From Dehalococcoidia bacterium (GTDB lineage: Bacteria > Chloroflexota > Dehalococcoidia > Dehalococcoidales > BS750m-G39): 6,328 nt of DNA. Shown piece by piece: positions 1 through 5,109 of this stretch (its first letter is position 1; each line of letters begins with the position of its first letter). A program made the translations under genes and the position numbers. Location of the stretch: positions 1-6,328 of the forward strand of contig DAOWJM010000106.1 of assembly GCA_030640325.1 (NCBI GenBank), in the 5' to 3' direction. Under the pieces are notes generated by a model, which was not told where the DNA came from, searched no databases, and saw only the letters and a program-made list of their open reading frames with translations.

Positions 1-1
1 A

Positions 2-604
2 CGACTAGTTGAGCTGTTAAGAAAGGCTGAGCAGGATGCTACCCAGGATGAGTCCCTGCAGGATATTAATATCTTCCCAATAATAGCCAGTTGGCGACAG
101 GCTTACTCCGATTTTGGGGCGAACCCCAATAAGTTTTATTCCTCAATTGAGTCACTGGGTAGGCGTGCCCGTCGGGGTGACCAGCTACCCTATATTAATA
201 CTCTGGTAGCCCTGTTTAACTACTTTTCCCTCAGGCATATGGTGCCCAGTGGCGGTGATGACCTGAATGCGGTTAATGGAGACCTTTGTCTTACCCTGGC
301 TAAGGGCGATGAGCCCTTTACCCCGCTGAACTCGGATGTTATTGAGTATCCAGCACCCGGCGAGGTGATTTATGTTGATAATTCTAAGGTAATGTGCCGA
401 CGCTGGAACTGGAGACAGGGTGACCAGACCAAGCTTAGCCCAGCGACAACCAATGTAGCGATAAACATAGATTGCTTGCCACCGGTGTCAAAAGATGAAG
501 CCAGAGCGATAACCAAGGAGCTGGCTGATTTAGTCCAGGAGTTCTGCGGTGGCGAGGTAACATCTCTTCTACTCAATGCCAGCCAGAGTGAGGTTGAGAT
601 ATAA
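2..604 (+). CDS. B3/B4 tRNA-binding (editing-type) domain protein, 5' partial
   Basis: The reading frame is open from base 2, so the N-terminus lies outside the window; 200 residues remain before TAA at 602-604. The sequence matches the B3/B4 domain first described in the phenylalanyl-tRNA synthetase beta subunit, which hydrolyses mischarged Tyr-tRNA(Phe) and also occurs as a free-standing protein. Visible family marks are an Arg-Gln-Ala-Tyr...Gly-Ala-Asn-Pro segment, Phe-Tyr-Ser-Ser-Ile-Glu-Ser-Leu, a Leu-Pro-x-Ile-Asn-Thr segment, a Pro-x-Gly-Gly-Asp turn (visible residues about 81-85), and Cys-Arg-Arg-Trp-Asn-Trp-Arg-x-Gly-Asp followed by Ile-Asn-Ile-Asp. There is no synthetase core, so it is a stand-alone domain of about 230-240 residues, presumably cytoplasmic. 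The internal ATG at 239 is not the start, because conserved residues lie well upstream of it. Its substrate is unknown; a tRNA-editing role is inferred from the family. Confidence 0.85.
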   Translation, partial: RLVELLRKAEQDATQDESLQDINIFPIIASWRQAYSDFGANPNKFYSSIESLGRRARRGDQLPYINTLVALFNYFSLRHMVPSGGDDLNAVNGDLCLTLAKGDEPFTPLNSDVIEYPAPGEVIYVDNSKVMCRRWNWRQGDQTKLSPATTNVAINIDCLPPVSKDEARAITKELADLVQEFCGGEVTSLLLNASQSEVEI

Positions 605-1408
605 CTAGCCCTTAACCCTTATGTGGAGATAGAGGTCACCGGATTTTTTGCCTTCTTTTGCCCCCATGCCCCTGAGCCTGATTTTAGTCCCCGGCTTAAC
701 CCCCGGCGGTATTTTAACCATCAACTTCTTTTTCTGCCCCCCTCTTTTATAAGTGACCTGTCTTTCGCCCCCACTGGAAGCCTCAGCCTGAGGAATCTCA
801 AGCTCAATATGCTGGTCAAGCTCCTGTCTAAGCGGGGGTTCATATTCAAAACCAAGGAGCTTACGCAGAGCATACTTCCCCATCTTGACCGCTATCTTAG
901 AGAATAGCCTTTCAATCAAGCCTGGCTTATGAGTGGAGACTGTGGTATATGGATAGCCCTGCTGATAGGCTCTTTGCCCTACCCCTCCGGGAGTGGCATA
1001 GAATTGAAACATGACGCCCTTACCCTCAAAAAACACCCCATTAAGAAAGTCAGGGTCAAATCTAAGTCCTGCTTGAGCGAACATCCGGCTCAGTTCGTCA
1101 AACATAGCCCGGTTGGAGAAGATGTCCCGGAAAATATCCTGCTGAGAATATTGAAAGCCTTTATACCCGGTATCATAACCAACGCCAGCAAACTGCCCCC
1201 TTCGGGCAAAATCATACTGCCGCCTTTTGCTTTCATCACCAAGCACCCCGTAAGCCTCATTTATCTCCTTAAACCTCTCCGCAGCTTGCTCTTCATTGCC
1301 GGGATTGGTATCGGGATGATATTTGAAAGCAAGTTTTCTAAAGGCTTTCTTTATATCTTCCTGGCTGGCATCCCCGGAAATGCCAAGAGTTTGGTAATAA
1401 TCCTTCAT
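605..1408 (-). CDS. J-domain (DnaJ-like) co-chaperone, short form without zinc finger
   Basis: A 267-residue protein with an N-terminal J domain (residues 3-66, His-Pro-Asp at 31-33) that should stimulate DnaK ATPase. An aromatic- and Gly-rich linker follows (about 70-155), with no CxxCxGxG zinc-finger repeats. A single C-terminal substrate-binding-type domain (about 195-267) carries the typical Val-Lys-Ile-Pro-Pro-Gly-Val-x-Pro-Gly-Thr and Gly-Asp-Leu-Tyr-Leu motifs. It is shorter than DnaJ or CbpA (about 300-375) and seems to lack the second C-terminal domain and dimerisation end. I start it at ATG 1408, not at the ATG 18 bases further upstream, because AGAGGTGAT (near-perfect anti-16S complement) lies just before 1408 and the J domain begins at once. 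Its stop (607-605) directly abuts the convergent B3/B4 gene's stop. J-domain identity is certain; the exact client role is not visible. Confidence 0.93.
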   Translation of the reverse strand: MKDYYQTLGISGDASQEDIKKAFRKLAFKYHPDTNPGNEEQAAERFKEINEAYGVLGDESKRRQYDFARRGQFAGVGYDTGYKGFQYSQQDIFRDIFSNRAMFDELSRMFAQAGLRFDPDFLNGVFFEGKGVMFQFYATPGGVGQRAYQQGYPYTTVSTHKPGLIERLFSKIAVKMGKYALRKLLGFEYEPPLRQELDQHIELEIPQAEASSGGERQVTYKRGGQKKKLMVKIPPGVKPGTKIRLRGMGAKEGKKSGDLYLHIRVKG

Positions 1409-1426
1409 ATCACCTCTAGCTAACAC

Positions 1427-1455
1427 TTAACATCTGGGTATGATAGGATTATTAT
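1427..1455 (+). promoter_or_regulatory. Predicted sigma-70-type promoter for the sir2 operon
   Basis: TTAACA at 1427-1432 (5 of 6 to consensus) is followed after exactly 17 bases by TATTAT at 1450-1455 (5 of 6). Transcription would start near 1462, giving a leader of about 145 nt before the GTG start at 1608. The -10 overlaps the minus-strand TATAAT of the J-domain gene, so the two promoters should compete for polymerase. Confidence 0.5.
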
Positions 1456-1456
1456 A
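1451..1456 (-). promoter_or_regulatory. Predicted -10 box of the J-domain gene promoter
   Basis: On the minus strand this is a perfect TATAAT, 42 bases upstream of the ATG at 1408, giving a leader of about 35 nt. The -35 region at a 17-bp spacing (TTCGCT) is weak, so the call rests on the -10 box and its position. It coincides with the -10 box of the oppositely directed promoter for the sirtuin operon. Confidence 0.5.
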
Positions 1457-1496
1457 GCACTGAAACGCTTGATAGCGAAGCAGCGGAGGTTAGAGA

Positions 1497-1580
1497 TTGA
1501 TTACTAACTGTTGTTCCCACCCACCCTCCTTAGCAGCTTTGCTCTTGGACTCCGGAGGGTGCGAGAGTGGGAAGAAATAG
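1497..1580 (+). CDS. Possible 27-codon leader ORF upstream of sir2
   Basis: TTG at 1497 is preceded by a consensus GGAGG (1485-1489) with 7 bases between, and the frame runs 27 codons to TAG at 1578-1580, ending 27 bases before the sirtuin GTG. The peptide would begin Met-Ile-Thr-Asn-Cys-Cys-Ser-His-Pro-Pro and end Gly-Lys-Lys. It spans the whole GC-rich leader hairpin (1516-1571), so ribosomes on it would melt that structure. A short ORF behind a GGAGG can arise by chance. I recognise no homolog, and the rare TTG start weakens it. Confidence 0.22.
   Translation: MITNCCSHPPSLAALLLDSGGCESGKK
1516..1571 (+). promoter_or_regulatory. GC-rich hairpin in the sir2 operon leader
   Basis: CACCCTCC (1522-1529) pairs perfectly with GGAGGGTG (1554-1561). 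The stem is extended by CCCAC (1516-1520) with GTGGG (1567-1571) across an asymmetric internal loop. A small AGCA/TGCT stem (1532-1535, 1540-1543) can form inside the loop. No T-run follows on either strand, so it is not a classical intrinsic terminator. The CCTCC of the left arm could instead pair with the GGAGG of the sirtuin ribosome binding site (1597-1601) or with the GGAGG at 1485-1489. This would allow alternative folds that expose or hide translation starts. Confidence 0.45.
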
Positions 1581-1581
1581 G

Positions 1582-1601
1582 CGGTTAAACAACCGTGGAG
1601 G
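1582..1601 (+). promoter_or_regulatory. Small hairpin plus ribosome binding site of sir2
   Basis: CGGTT (1582-1586) and AACCG (1591-1595) form a 5-bp stem with an AAAC loop. It is followed at once by GGAGG (1597-1601), 6 bases before GTG 1608. This strong Shine-Dalgarno fixes the GTG as the sirtuin start. Confidence 0.55.
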
Positions 1602-1607
1602 TTATAA

Positions 1608-2381
1608 GTGAACAAAATTGATTCAGTCTCAGATATGGTTCTTCAATCAAAAAAGCTGGTGGTCTTTACCGGGGCTGGCATCAGCACTGAATCGGGTATT
1701 TCTGACTTCCGCAGCCCGGGGGGAATTTGGGACAGGTTTGACCCCAGTGAGCTTAATTATCAGAGTTTTATGGCTAGCGAGGCAGGAAGGGAGAAGTATT
1801 GGGAATTCTCCAAATCGCTCTGGCCTGAGATAGCGGATGCCAAGCCTAACCCCGGTCATTATGCCATCGCTGAACTCTATCGTTTGGGCAGATTAGATTG
1901 TGTAATTACCCAGAATATCGATAGTCTGCATCAAAAGTCTGGGGTTCCTGAGGAAAAGGTGATTGAGCTGCATGGCACACTGAAATGGGTTATTTGCCTT
2001 GAATGTGGGCGAAGATACCCCAGGGAGCAAATCCAGGCTAGGCTTGACTCTGGAATAAAGGTTCCACGGTGTGATAGCTGCGGCGGAATCATGAAGCCAG
2101 CTACTGTTGCCTTTGGTCAGCCAATGCCTGAGCGAGAAACTCGCCAAGCAGAGAGCAGAGCTGCCGCCTGCGACCTGTTTTTATCGGTCGGCTCATCACT
2201 GGTAGTCTACCCCGCCGCCCAGATGCCGCTGACAGCTAAGGATAACGGTGCCAAATTGATTATCATTAACCTGACGCCAACACCTCATGACCATTATGCT
2301 GATATTGTAATCCATGAAAAGACTGGTCCGGTTCTGTCTCAAATAGCGAACCAGGTAAAGGCAAAATTGAAAGGGGATTAA
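1608..2381 (+). CDS. Sir2-family NAD-dependent protein deacylase (sirtuin)
   Basis: A 257-residue, full-length bacterial sirtuin. It removes acyl groups from lysines of cytoplasmic proteins, using NAD+ and releasing nicotinamide and O-acyl-ADP-ribose. Visible marks are Gly-Ala-Gly-Ile-Ser (22-26) and Ser-Asp-Phe-Arg (32-35) of the NAD site, Thr-Gln-Asn-Ile-Asp (101-105), catalytic His122 in Leu-His-Gly, a four-Cys zinc site (130, 133, 155, 158), Gly-Ser-Ser-Leu-Val-Val-Tyr-Pro-Ala (195-203), and a C-terminal Asn-Leu-x-Pro-Thr-Pro segment. The AKPNPGH...TQNIDSLHQ stretch resembles Thermotoga Sir2 more than E. coli CobB, and the Tyr/Arg pair of desuccinylases is not apparent, so plain deacetylase activity is favoured. 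The usual Phe-Gly-Glu is Phe-Gly-Gln here (169-171). Translation starts at GTG. It is the first gene of an operon, 2 bases before the flavoprotein. Confidence 0.95.
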   Translation: MNKIDSVSDMVLQSKKLVVFTGAGISTESGISDFRSPGGIWDRFDPSELNYQSFMASEAGREKYWEFSKSLWPEIADAKPNPGHYAIAELYRLGRLDCVITQNIDSLHQKSGVPEEKVIELHGTLKWVICLECGRRYPREQIQARLDSGIKVPRCDSCGGIMKPATVAFGQPMPERETRQAESRAAACDLFLSVGSSLVVYPAAQMPLTAKDNGAKLIIINLTPTPHDHYADIVIHEKTGPVLSQIANQVKAKLKGD

Positions 2382-2383
2382 AA

Positions 2384-3481
2384 ATGTGGGATGTGATTGT
2401 GGTTGGTGCTGGTCCAGCGGGAACCGCCGCTAGCAAAAGGTGTGCTGAATACGGCTTAAATACTCTGCTATTGGAAAAGAGAAAATTGCCCAGGGATAAA
2501 GTGTGTGATGGTATGGTGATGGGACCAGTAGCCCACACCCTTATCAAGCAGGAATTTGGTGATATACCCAAGAATATATTGAGCAAGCCTTATTATTTAT
2601 CAGGCTATATGTTTCATGTGCCTGGTATTGGCAGTCAGAAGCTTGACAACCTCACCCCATTAGCCTGGAGGAGAGACTTAGATTACTGGATGAACCAAAA
2701 GGCACAGGCTAAAGGTGTGGAAATATGGCAGGCTAGCCGAGTTACTGGTCTGAGACTGAAGGAGCAAGGTTTTTCAGTGGAGATAGAACAAGATAAACAA
2801 AAGTCGGAGCTTGAAGCTAGGTTTGTCGTCGGAGCTGATGGAGCTACCTCTATAGTCAGGAAATTCTTATTCCCAGAGCTCAAAGTCAGGTATAGCCAGA
2901 TATATCAGGAATGTCACCAAGGAGAATTAGACCTAGATAAGAAATACTATCACTGGTTTTACCCTGTGGAATATGCCCCTTTGAACTTTGGTGCTCATCA
3001 TAAGGGCGATTTCATCATAATAGATGTCGGAGGCGGGCTTGGTCAGATAAAGCAGTTTCTCATCTGGGTAAAGAATTTTCTAGCTAAAAACTACAACTTT
3101 GATATTAGCCAGAAGCCGGTTTGGAGGGGCGGTTGCCTTGAGCCAGTAATGTATAAACAGGTAACCTCTTATACCTTCTCCCCAGCCAAGGGGAATGCCC
3201 TACTGGTCGGTGATGCCGGTTGTTTGCCTATGCCGGTGAGTGGCGAAGGCATTAGCCCTGGTATTAAGAGCGGGCTACTAGCTGCTGACTCAATCATAAG
3301 GGCTATAGAATCAGGGGAACAACCTGATAGGATTTACTTAACCAAGGTTGAGGGTATTATCTCTGTATTTAAGGAAATCTACCCCCGATTCAAGGGAATC
3401 TCAGAGGAGACAAAGGCTGGTGGACATTCCCTTCCAGAAGTTTTACGAGACGCTTATCACAGTACCCTGAGGATGTTTTAA
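2384..3481 (+). CDS. FAD-dependent oxidoreductase, geranylgeranyl reductase family
   Basis: A 365-residue flavoprotein of the p-hydroxybenzoate-hydroxylase fold. It has the N-terminal Rossmann Gly-x-Gly-x-x-Gly (residues 8-13), an acidic end of beta-2 (Glu31-Lys), Asp-Lys-Val-Cys-Asp-Gly (38-43, like the Lys-x-Cys-Gly-Gly of geranylgeranyl reductases), Gly-Ala-Asp-Gly (150-153), and Gly-Asp-Ala (276-278) with Ser-Gly-Glu-Gly-Ile (286-290) contacting FAD. Family members saturate isoprenoid chains of lipids, quinones or chlorophyll, or act on other hydrophobic substrates; the substrate here cannot be read. No membrane segment is evident. The ATG lies 2 bases after the sirtuin stop, and its ribosome binding site (AAAGGGGAT) sits inside the sirtuin's last codons, so it is translationally linked. 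Four bases separate it from the lipoprotein gene. Confidence 0.88.
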   Translation: MWDVIVVGAGPAGTAASKRCAEYGLNTLLLEKRKLPRDKVCDGMVMGPVAHTLIKQEFGDIPKNILSKPYYLSGYMFHVPGIGSQKLDNLTPLAWRRDLDYWMNQKAQAKGVEIWQASRVTGLRLKEQGFSVEIEQDKQKSELEARFVVGADGATSIVRKFLFPELKVRYSQIYQECHQGELDLDKKYYHWFYPVEYAPLNFGAHHKGDFIIIDVGGGLGQIKQFLIWVKNFLAKNYNFDISQKPVWRGGCLEPVMYKQVTSYTFSPAKGNALLVGDAGCLPMPVSGEGISPGIKSGLLAADSIIRAIESGEQPDRIYLTKVEGIISVFKEIYPRFKGISEETKAGGHSLPEVLRDAYHSTLRMF

Positions 3482-3485
3482 GCTG

Positions 3486-4715
3486 TTGAAAATAAGATTA
3501 TTTGCTGCCATGAGCCTATTGTTAGTTTCTTTGCTTGGTGCCAGTTGCGCCCCCAGCCGAGATTTTGATACCTGCCTCAGCTCAATTGTGAAGCCGTATC
3601 GCTTCAGTATTGTGAAATGGGAGTTTAAGACTATATCCGATGAAGCTGAACAATGGCTTTTCGGTGAGCATGAAAAAATTGACGACCAAACGGATACGGT
3701 GGCAGAGTATTTTTTCCTGGTTGAGCAAATAAAAAGCTTGGAATCAGAGATAGCAGCCATTAACGCTGATAATAAACAAGGCGATTTAGCCCCGCTTGAA
3801 GCTGAATTAAATAGGTTACAAGAGCAAAGAATGGCTTTAGCCGACAAAGTGGAGAGGATAATAGCCAGCCAGATAAAAGAGGTTCTGGCTGAGCAGGGTA
3901 TCTTCAATCCAATGGATGAACACATAAAGCTAAAGGTTAGCTTCCCGCCACTAAATTTCAAGTTGGAGAAGCTGCCTTACCTACTTGTGATTTCACCTAG
4001 AGACAGGATAGAGAGCATGAGAGAGATAGCCCTACAACAGAACCTTAGCCTGGAGGAAATGGAGAGCATTGAAGCCAGAGTTGATAAATTGGGTGTCTCC
4101 TCACTGGTGATGGGGCTTGGTGGCTTGGGGGCAACATATCCCACCTTTGTGACCAACAACGCCAGTCTGCGGTTTACCATCAACACTGCCATTGAGGAAT
4201 GGCTGCACCAATACCTAGCTTTTAAGCCATTAGGATTTCTATACATACTAGATTTAACCGGCATATCCAGAAATTATGAAATTGCCACCATAAATGAAAC
4301 CTTGGCTGGCATGGTCAGCAAGGAAATTGGCGCTATCGTCTGCGAAAAATACTACCCTGGCTATGAAAATAATGCCCATCAAAAGCAAGCAGCAAGCTCA
4401 GGGTTTGACTTTAACCGAGAGATGAGAGAAATAAGAAGGGCGGTTGATAAATACTTAGCCCAGGGAGAAATCACGCAGGCTGAGGAATTCATGGAACAGA
4501 AACGGCAATATCTAGTCTCAATGGGCTATCAAATCAGAAAGCTAAACCAAGCCTATTTTGCCTTTCACGGGACTTATGCTGATAGACCAACCTCCATTAG
4601 CCCCATCGGGGTTGAGCTAAAAAAGCTAAGAGAGCAAAGTGCCTCATTGAAGGATTTTCTAAACACGGTTGCCGCCATGACCAGTCGACAGGACCTAAGT
4701 GCTAGTATTAAATGA
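3486..4715 (+). CDS. Predicted lipoprotein with a degenerate gluzincin-metallopeptidase-like core
   Basis: A 409-residue protein starting at TTG 3486, the only good start after an in-frame stop at 3468; GAGG at 3469-3472 is a distant ribosome binding site. Residues 1-20 form a signal peptide (Lys, Arg, then a hydrophobic core) ending Leu-Gly-Ala-Ser before Cys21, a slightly atypical lipobox, so it is probably anchored outside the cytoplasmic membrane. A coiled coil spans about 73-135. Residues 237-241 read Glu-Glu-Trp-Leu-His, which lines up with HExxH except that the first His is Glu. Asn-Glu-Thr-Leu-Ala (270-274) lies 30 residues on, where gluzincins place their third zinc ligand. The C-terminal Asn-Gln-Ala-Tyr-Phe-Ala-Phe segment (354-360) looks conserved in my recollection of Chloroflexi hypothetical proteins. 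Possibly an inactive or altered peptidase; no firm function. Last gene of the sir2 operon, with no clear terminator after it. Confidence 0.8.
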   Translation: MKIRLFAAMSLLLVSLLGASCAPSRDFDTCLSSIVKPYRFSIVKWEFKTISDEAEQWLFGEHEKIDDQTDTVAEYFFLVEQIKSLESEIAAINADNKQGDLAPLEAELNRLQEQRMALADKVERIIASQIKEVLAEQGIFNPMDEHIKLKVSFPPLNFKLEKLPYLLVISPRDRIESMREIALQQNLSLEEMESIEARVDKLGVSSLVMGLGGLGATYPTFVTNNASLRFTINTAIEEWLHQYLAFKPLGFLYILDLTGISRNYEIATINETLAGMVSKEIGAIVCEKYYPGYENNAHQKQAASSGFDFNREMREIRRAVDKYLAQGEITQAEEFMEQKRQYLVSMGYQIRKLNQAYFAFHGTYADRPTSISPIGVELKKLREQSASLKDFLNTVAAMTSRQDLSASIK

Positions 4716-4729
4716 GAGCCAAGTTGCAT

Positions 4730-4814
4730 AGAAACTTGAGGTTTGCTAAACTGAAATTGCATGTGGGCCGCTAGCTCAACTGGCAGAGCAGCTGACTCTT
4801 AATCAGAAACTTGA
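4730..4814 (+). repeat. 10-bp direct repeat pair bracketing the tRNA fragment
   Basis: AGAAACTTGA occurs at 4730-4739 and again at 4805-4814, 75 bases apart. The first copy lies upstream of the tRNA-Lys fragment. The second begins with the last two tRNA bases and runs across its breakpoint. Such placement fits a microhomology deletion or an attachment-site remnant, but a 10-bp match alone is not proof. Confidence 0.5.
4765..4806 (+). tRNA. tRNA-Lys(CTT), 5' half only (disrupted gene)
   Basis: Bases 4765-4771 (GGGCCGC) are the acceptor 5' strand, followed by T8 and A9. A D-arm with GCTC/GAGC (4774-4777, 4786-4789) and the Gly-Gly loop bases comes next, then the anticodon stem GCTGA (4791-4795). 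The loop CTCTTAA has anticodon CTT (4798-4800), and the 3' stem runs TCAG (4803-4806). The next base should be C and is A; from there no variable loop, T-arm or acceptor 3' strand follows, and I see no matching 3' half (a TTCGA T-loop or GCGGCCC end) later in the window. A weak promoter (TTGCAT 4724-4729, 17 bases, TAAACT 4747-4752) lies upstream, so this may be the host end of a disrupted gene. It could equally be a displaced 5' fragment from an element that integrates in the tRNA 5' part. As it stands it cannot make a functional tRNA. Confidence 0.8.
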
Positions 4815-4868
4815 TGTCCCACCTAGTGCCCCCAGATACGATTTCGTGCCGTCTGGTTTGACATCAAG
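4810..4868 (+). repeat. Hairpin directly after the tRNA breakpoint
   Basis: CTTGATGTC (4810-4818) and GACATCAAG (4860-4868) are perfect 9-bp inverted repeats. Inside, CCAGA (4832-4836) pairs with TCTGG (4852-4856), and ACG (4838-4840) with CGT (4845-4847). The nested arrangement begins only 3 bases beyond the last tRNA base. There is no T-run of terminator type. It could be a recombination core region, a structured RNA or a chance fold. Confidence 0.55.
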
Positions 4869-4885
4869 CGCGATTTTATATCTGG

Positions 4886-4943
4886 CTGTGCCACCCTGTG
4901 CCACTGGGTGCTAAACAGTTCGTTAGCAAAATGTTAGCAAAAT
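4886..4943 (+). repeat. Two short tandem-repeat pairs near the junction
   Basis: CTGTGCCACC (4886-4895) is followed immediately by CTGTGCCACT (4896-4905). GTTAGCAAAAT occurs twice back-to-back (4922-4932, 4933-4943), with an inverted TGCTAA at 4909-4914. Short phased repeats beside a tRNA breakpoint resemble the arm-type binding sites of tyrosine integrases, but no integrase gene is in the window. Confidence 0.5.
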
Positions 4944-5109
4944 AGGAGCCCATAACAGAGTAGCCAGCGTTCTTTGTCATATTAATAGAAATCAGATACA
5001 ATTTATACTCAAGGAGCAGAAAGCGCAATTGCTCTGACGAGAAGACTATCAAAGCTCGTTGAACTTGAGATGTTTGTTCCAGAGGAGGGAGTGAAGGAAA
5101 GTGTTTCTG

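Larger units (their letters stand above)
4807..5109. other. Non-coding junction region after the tRNA fragment
   Basis: About 300 bases with no convincing gene. The first 140 hold a strong hairpin and two tandem-repeat pairs, listed separately. From about 4945 the sequence has no feature I can name apart from a weak GAGCA/TGCTC hairpin (5014-5018, 5030-5034) containing the palindrome GCAATTGC. A stop-free stretch from about 4990 that could encode a short peptide runs antisense into the neighbouring gene and lacks a start with a ribosome binding site. Confidence 0.5.

Noticed and set aside
929..1423. Long plus-strand ORFs opposite the J-domain gene
   Set aside because: They are antisense shadows of a clear J-domain coding sequence and resemble no protein family.
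1516..1571. T-box or intrinsic terminator in the sir2 leader
   Set aside because: There is no T-box antiterminator consensus and no U-tract after the stem on either strand.
4716..4764. Terminator after the lipoprotein gene
   Set aside because: CAAGTT/AACTTG (4720-4725, 4733-4738) makes a 6-bp hairpin but no T-run follows.
4807..5109. Group I or II intron interrupting tRNA-Lys
   Set aside because: The break is in the 3' anticodon stem, not the loop; no 3' tRNA half follows in the window, and I see no intron core elements.
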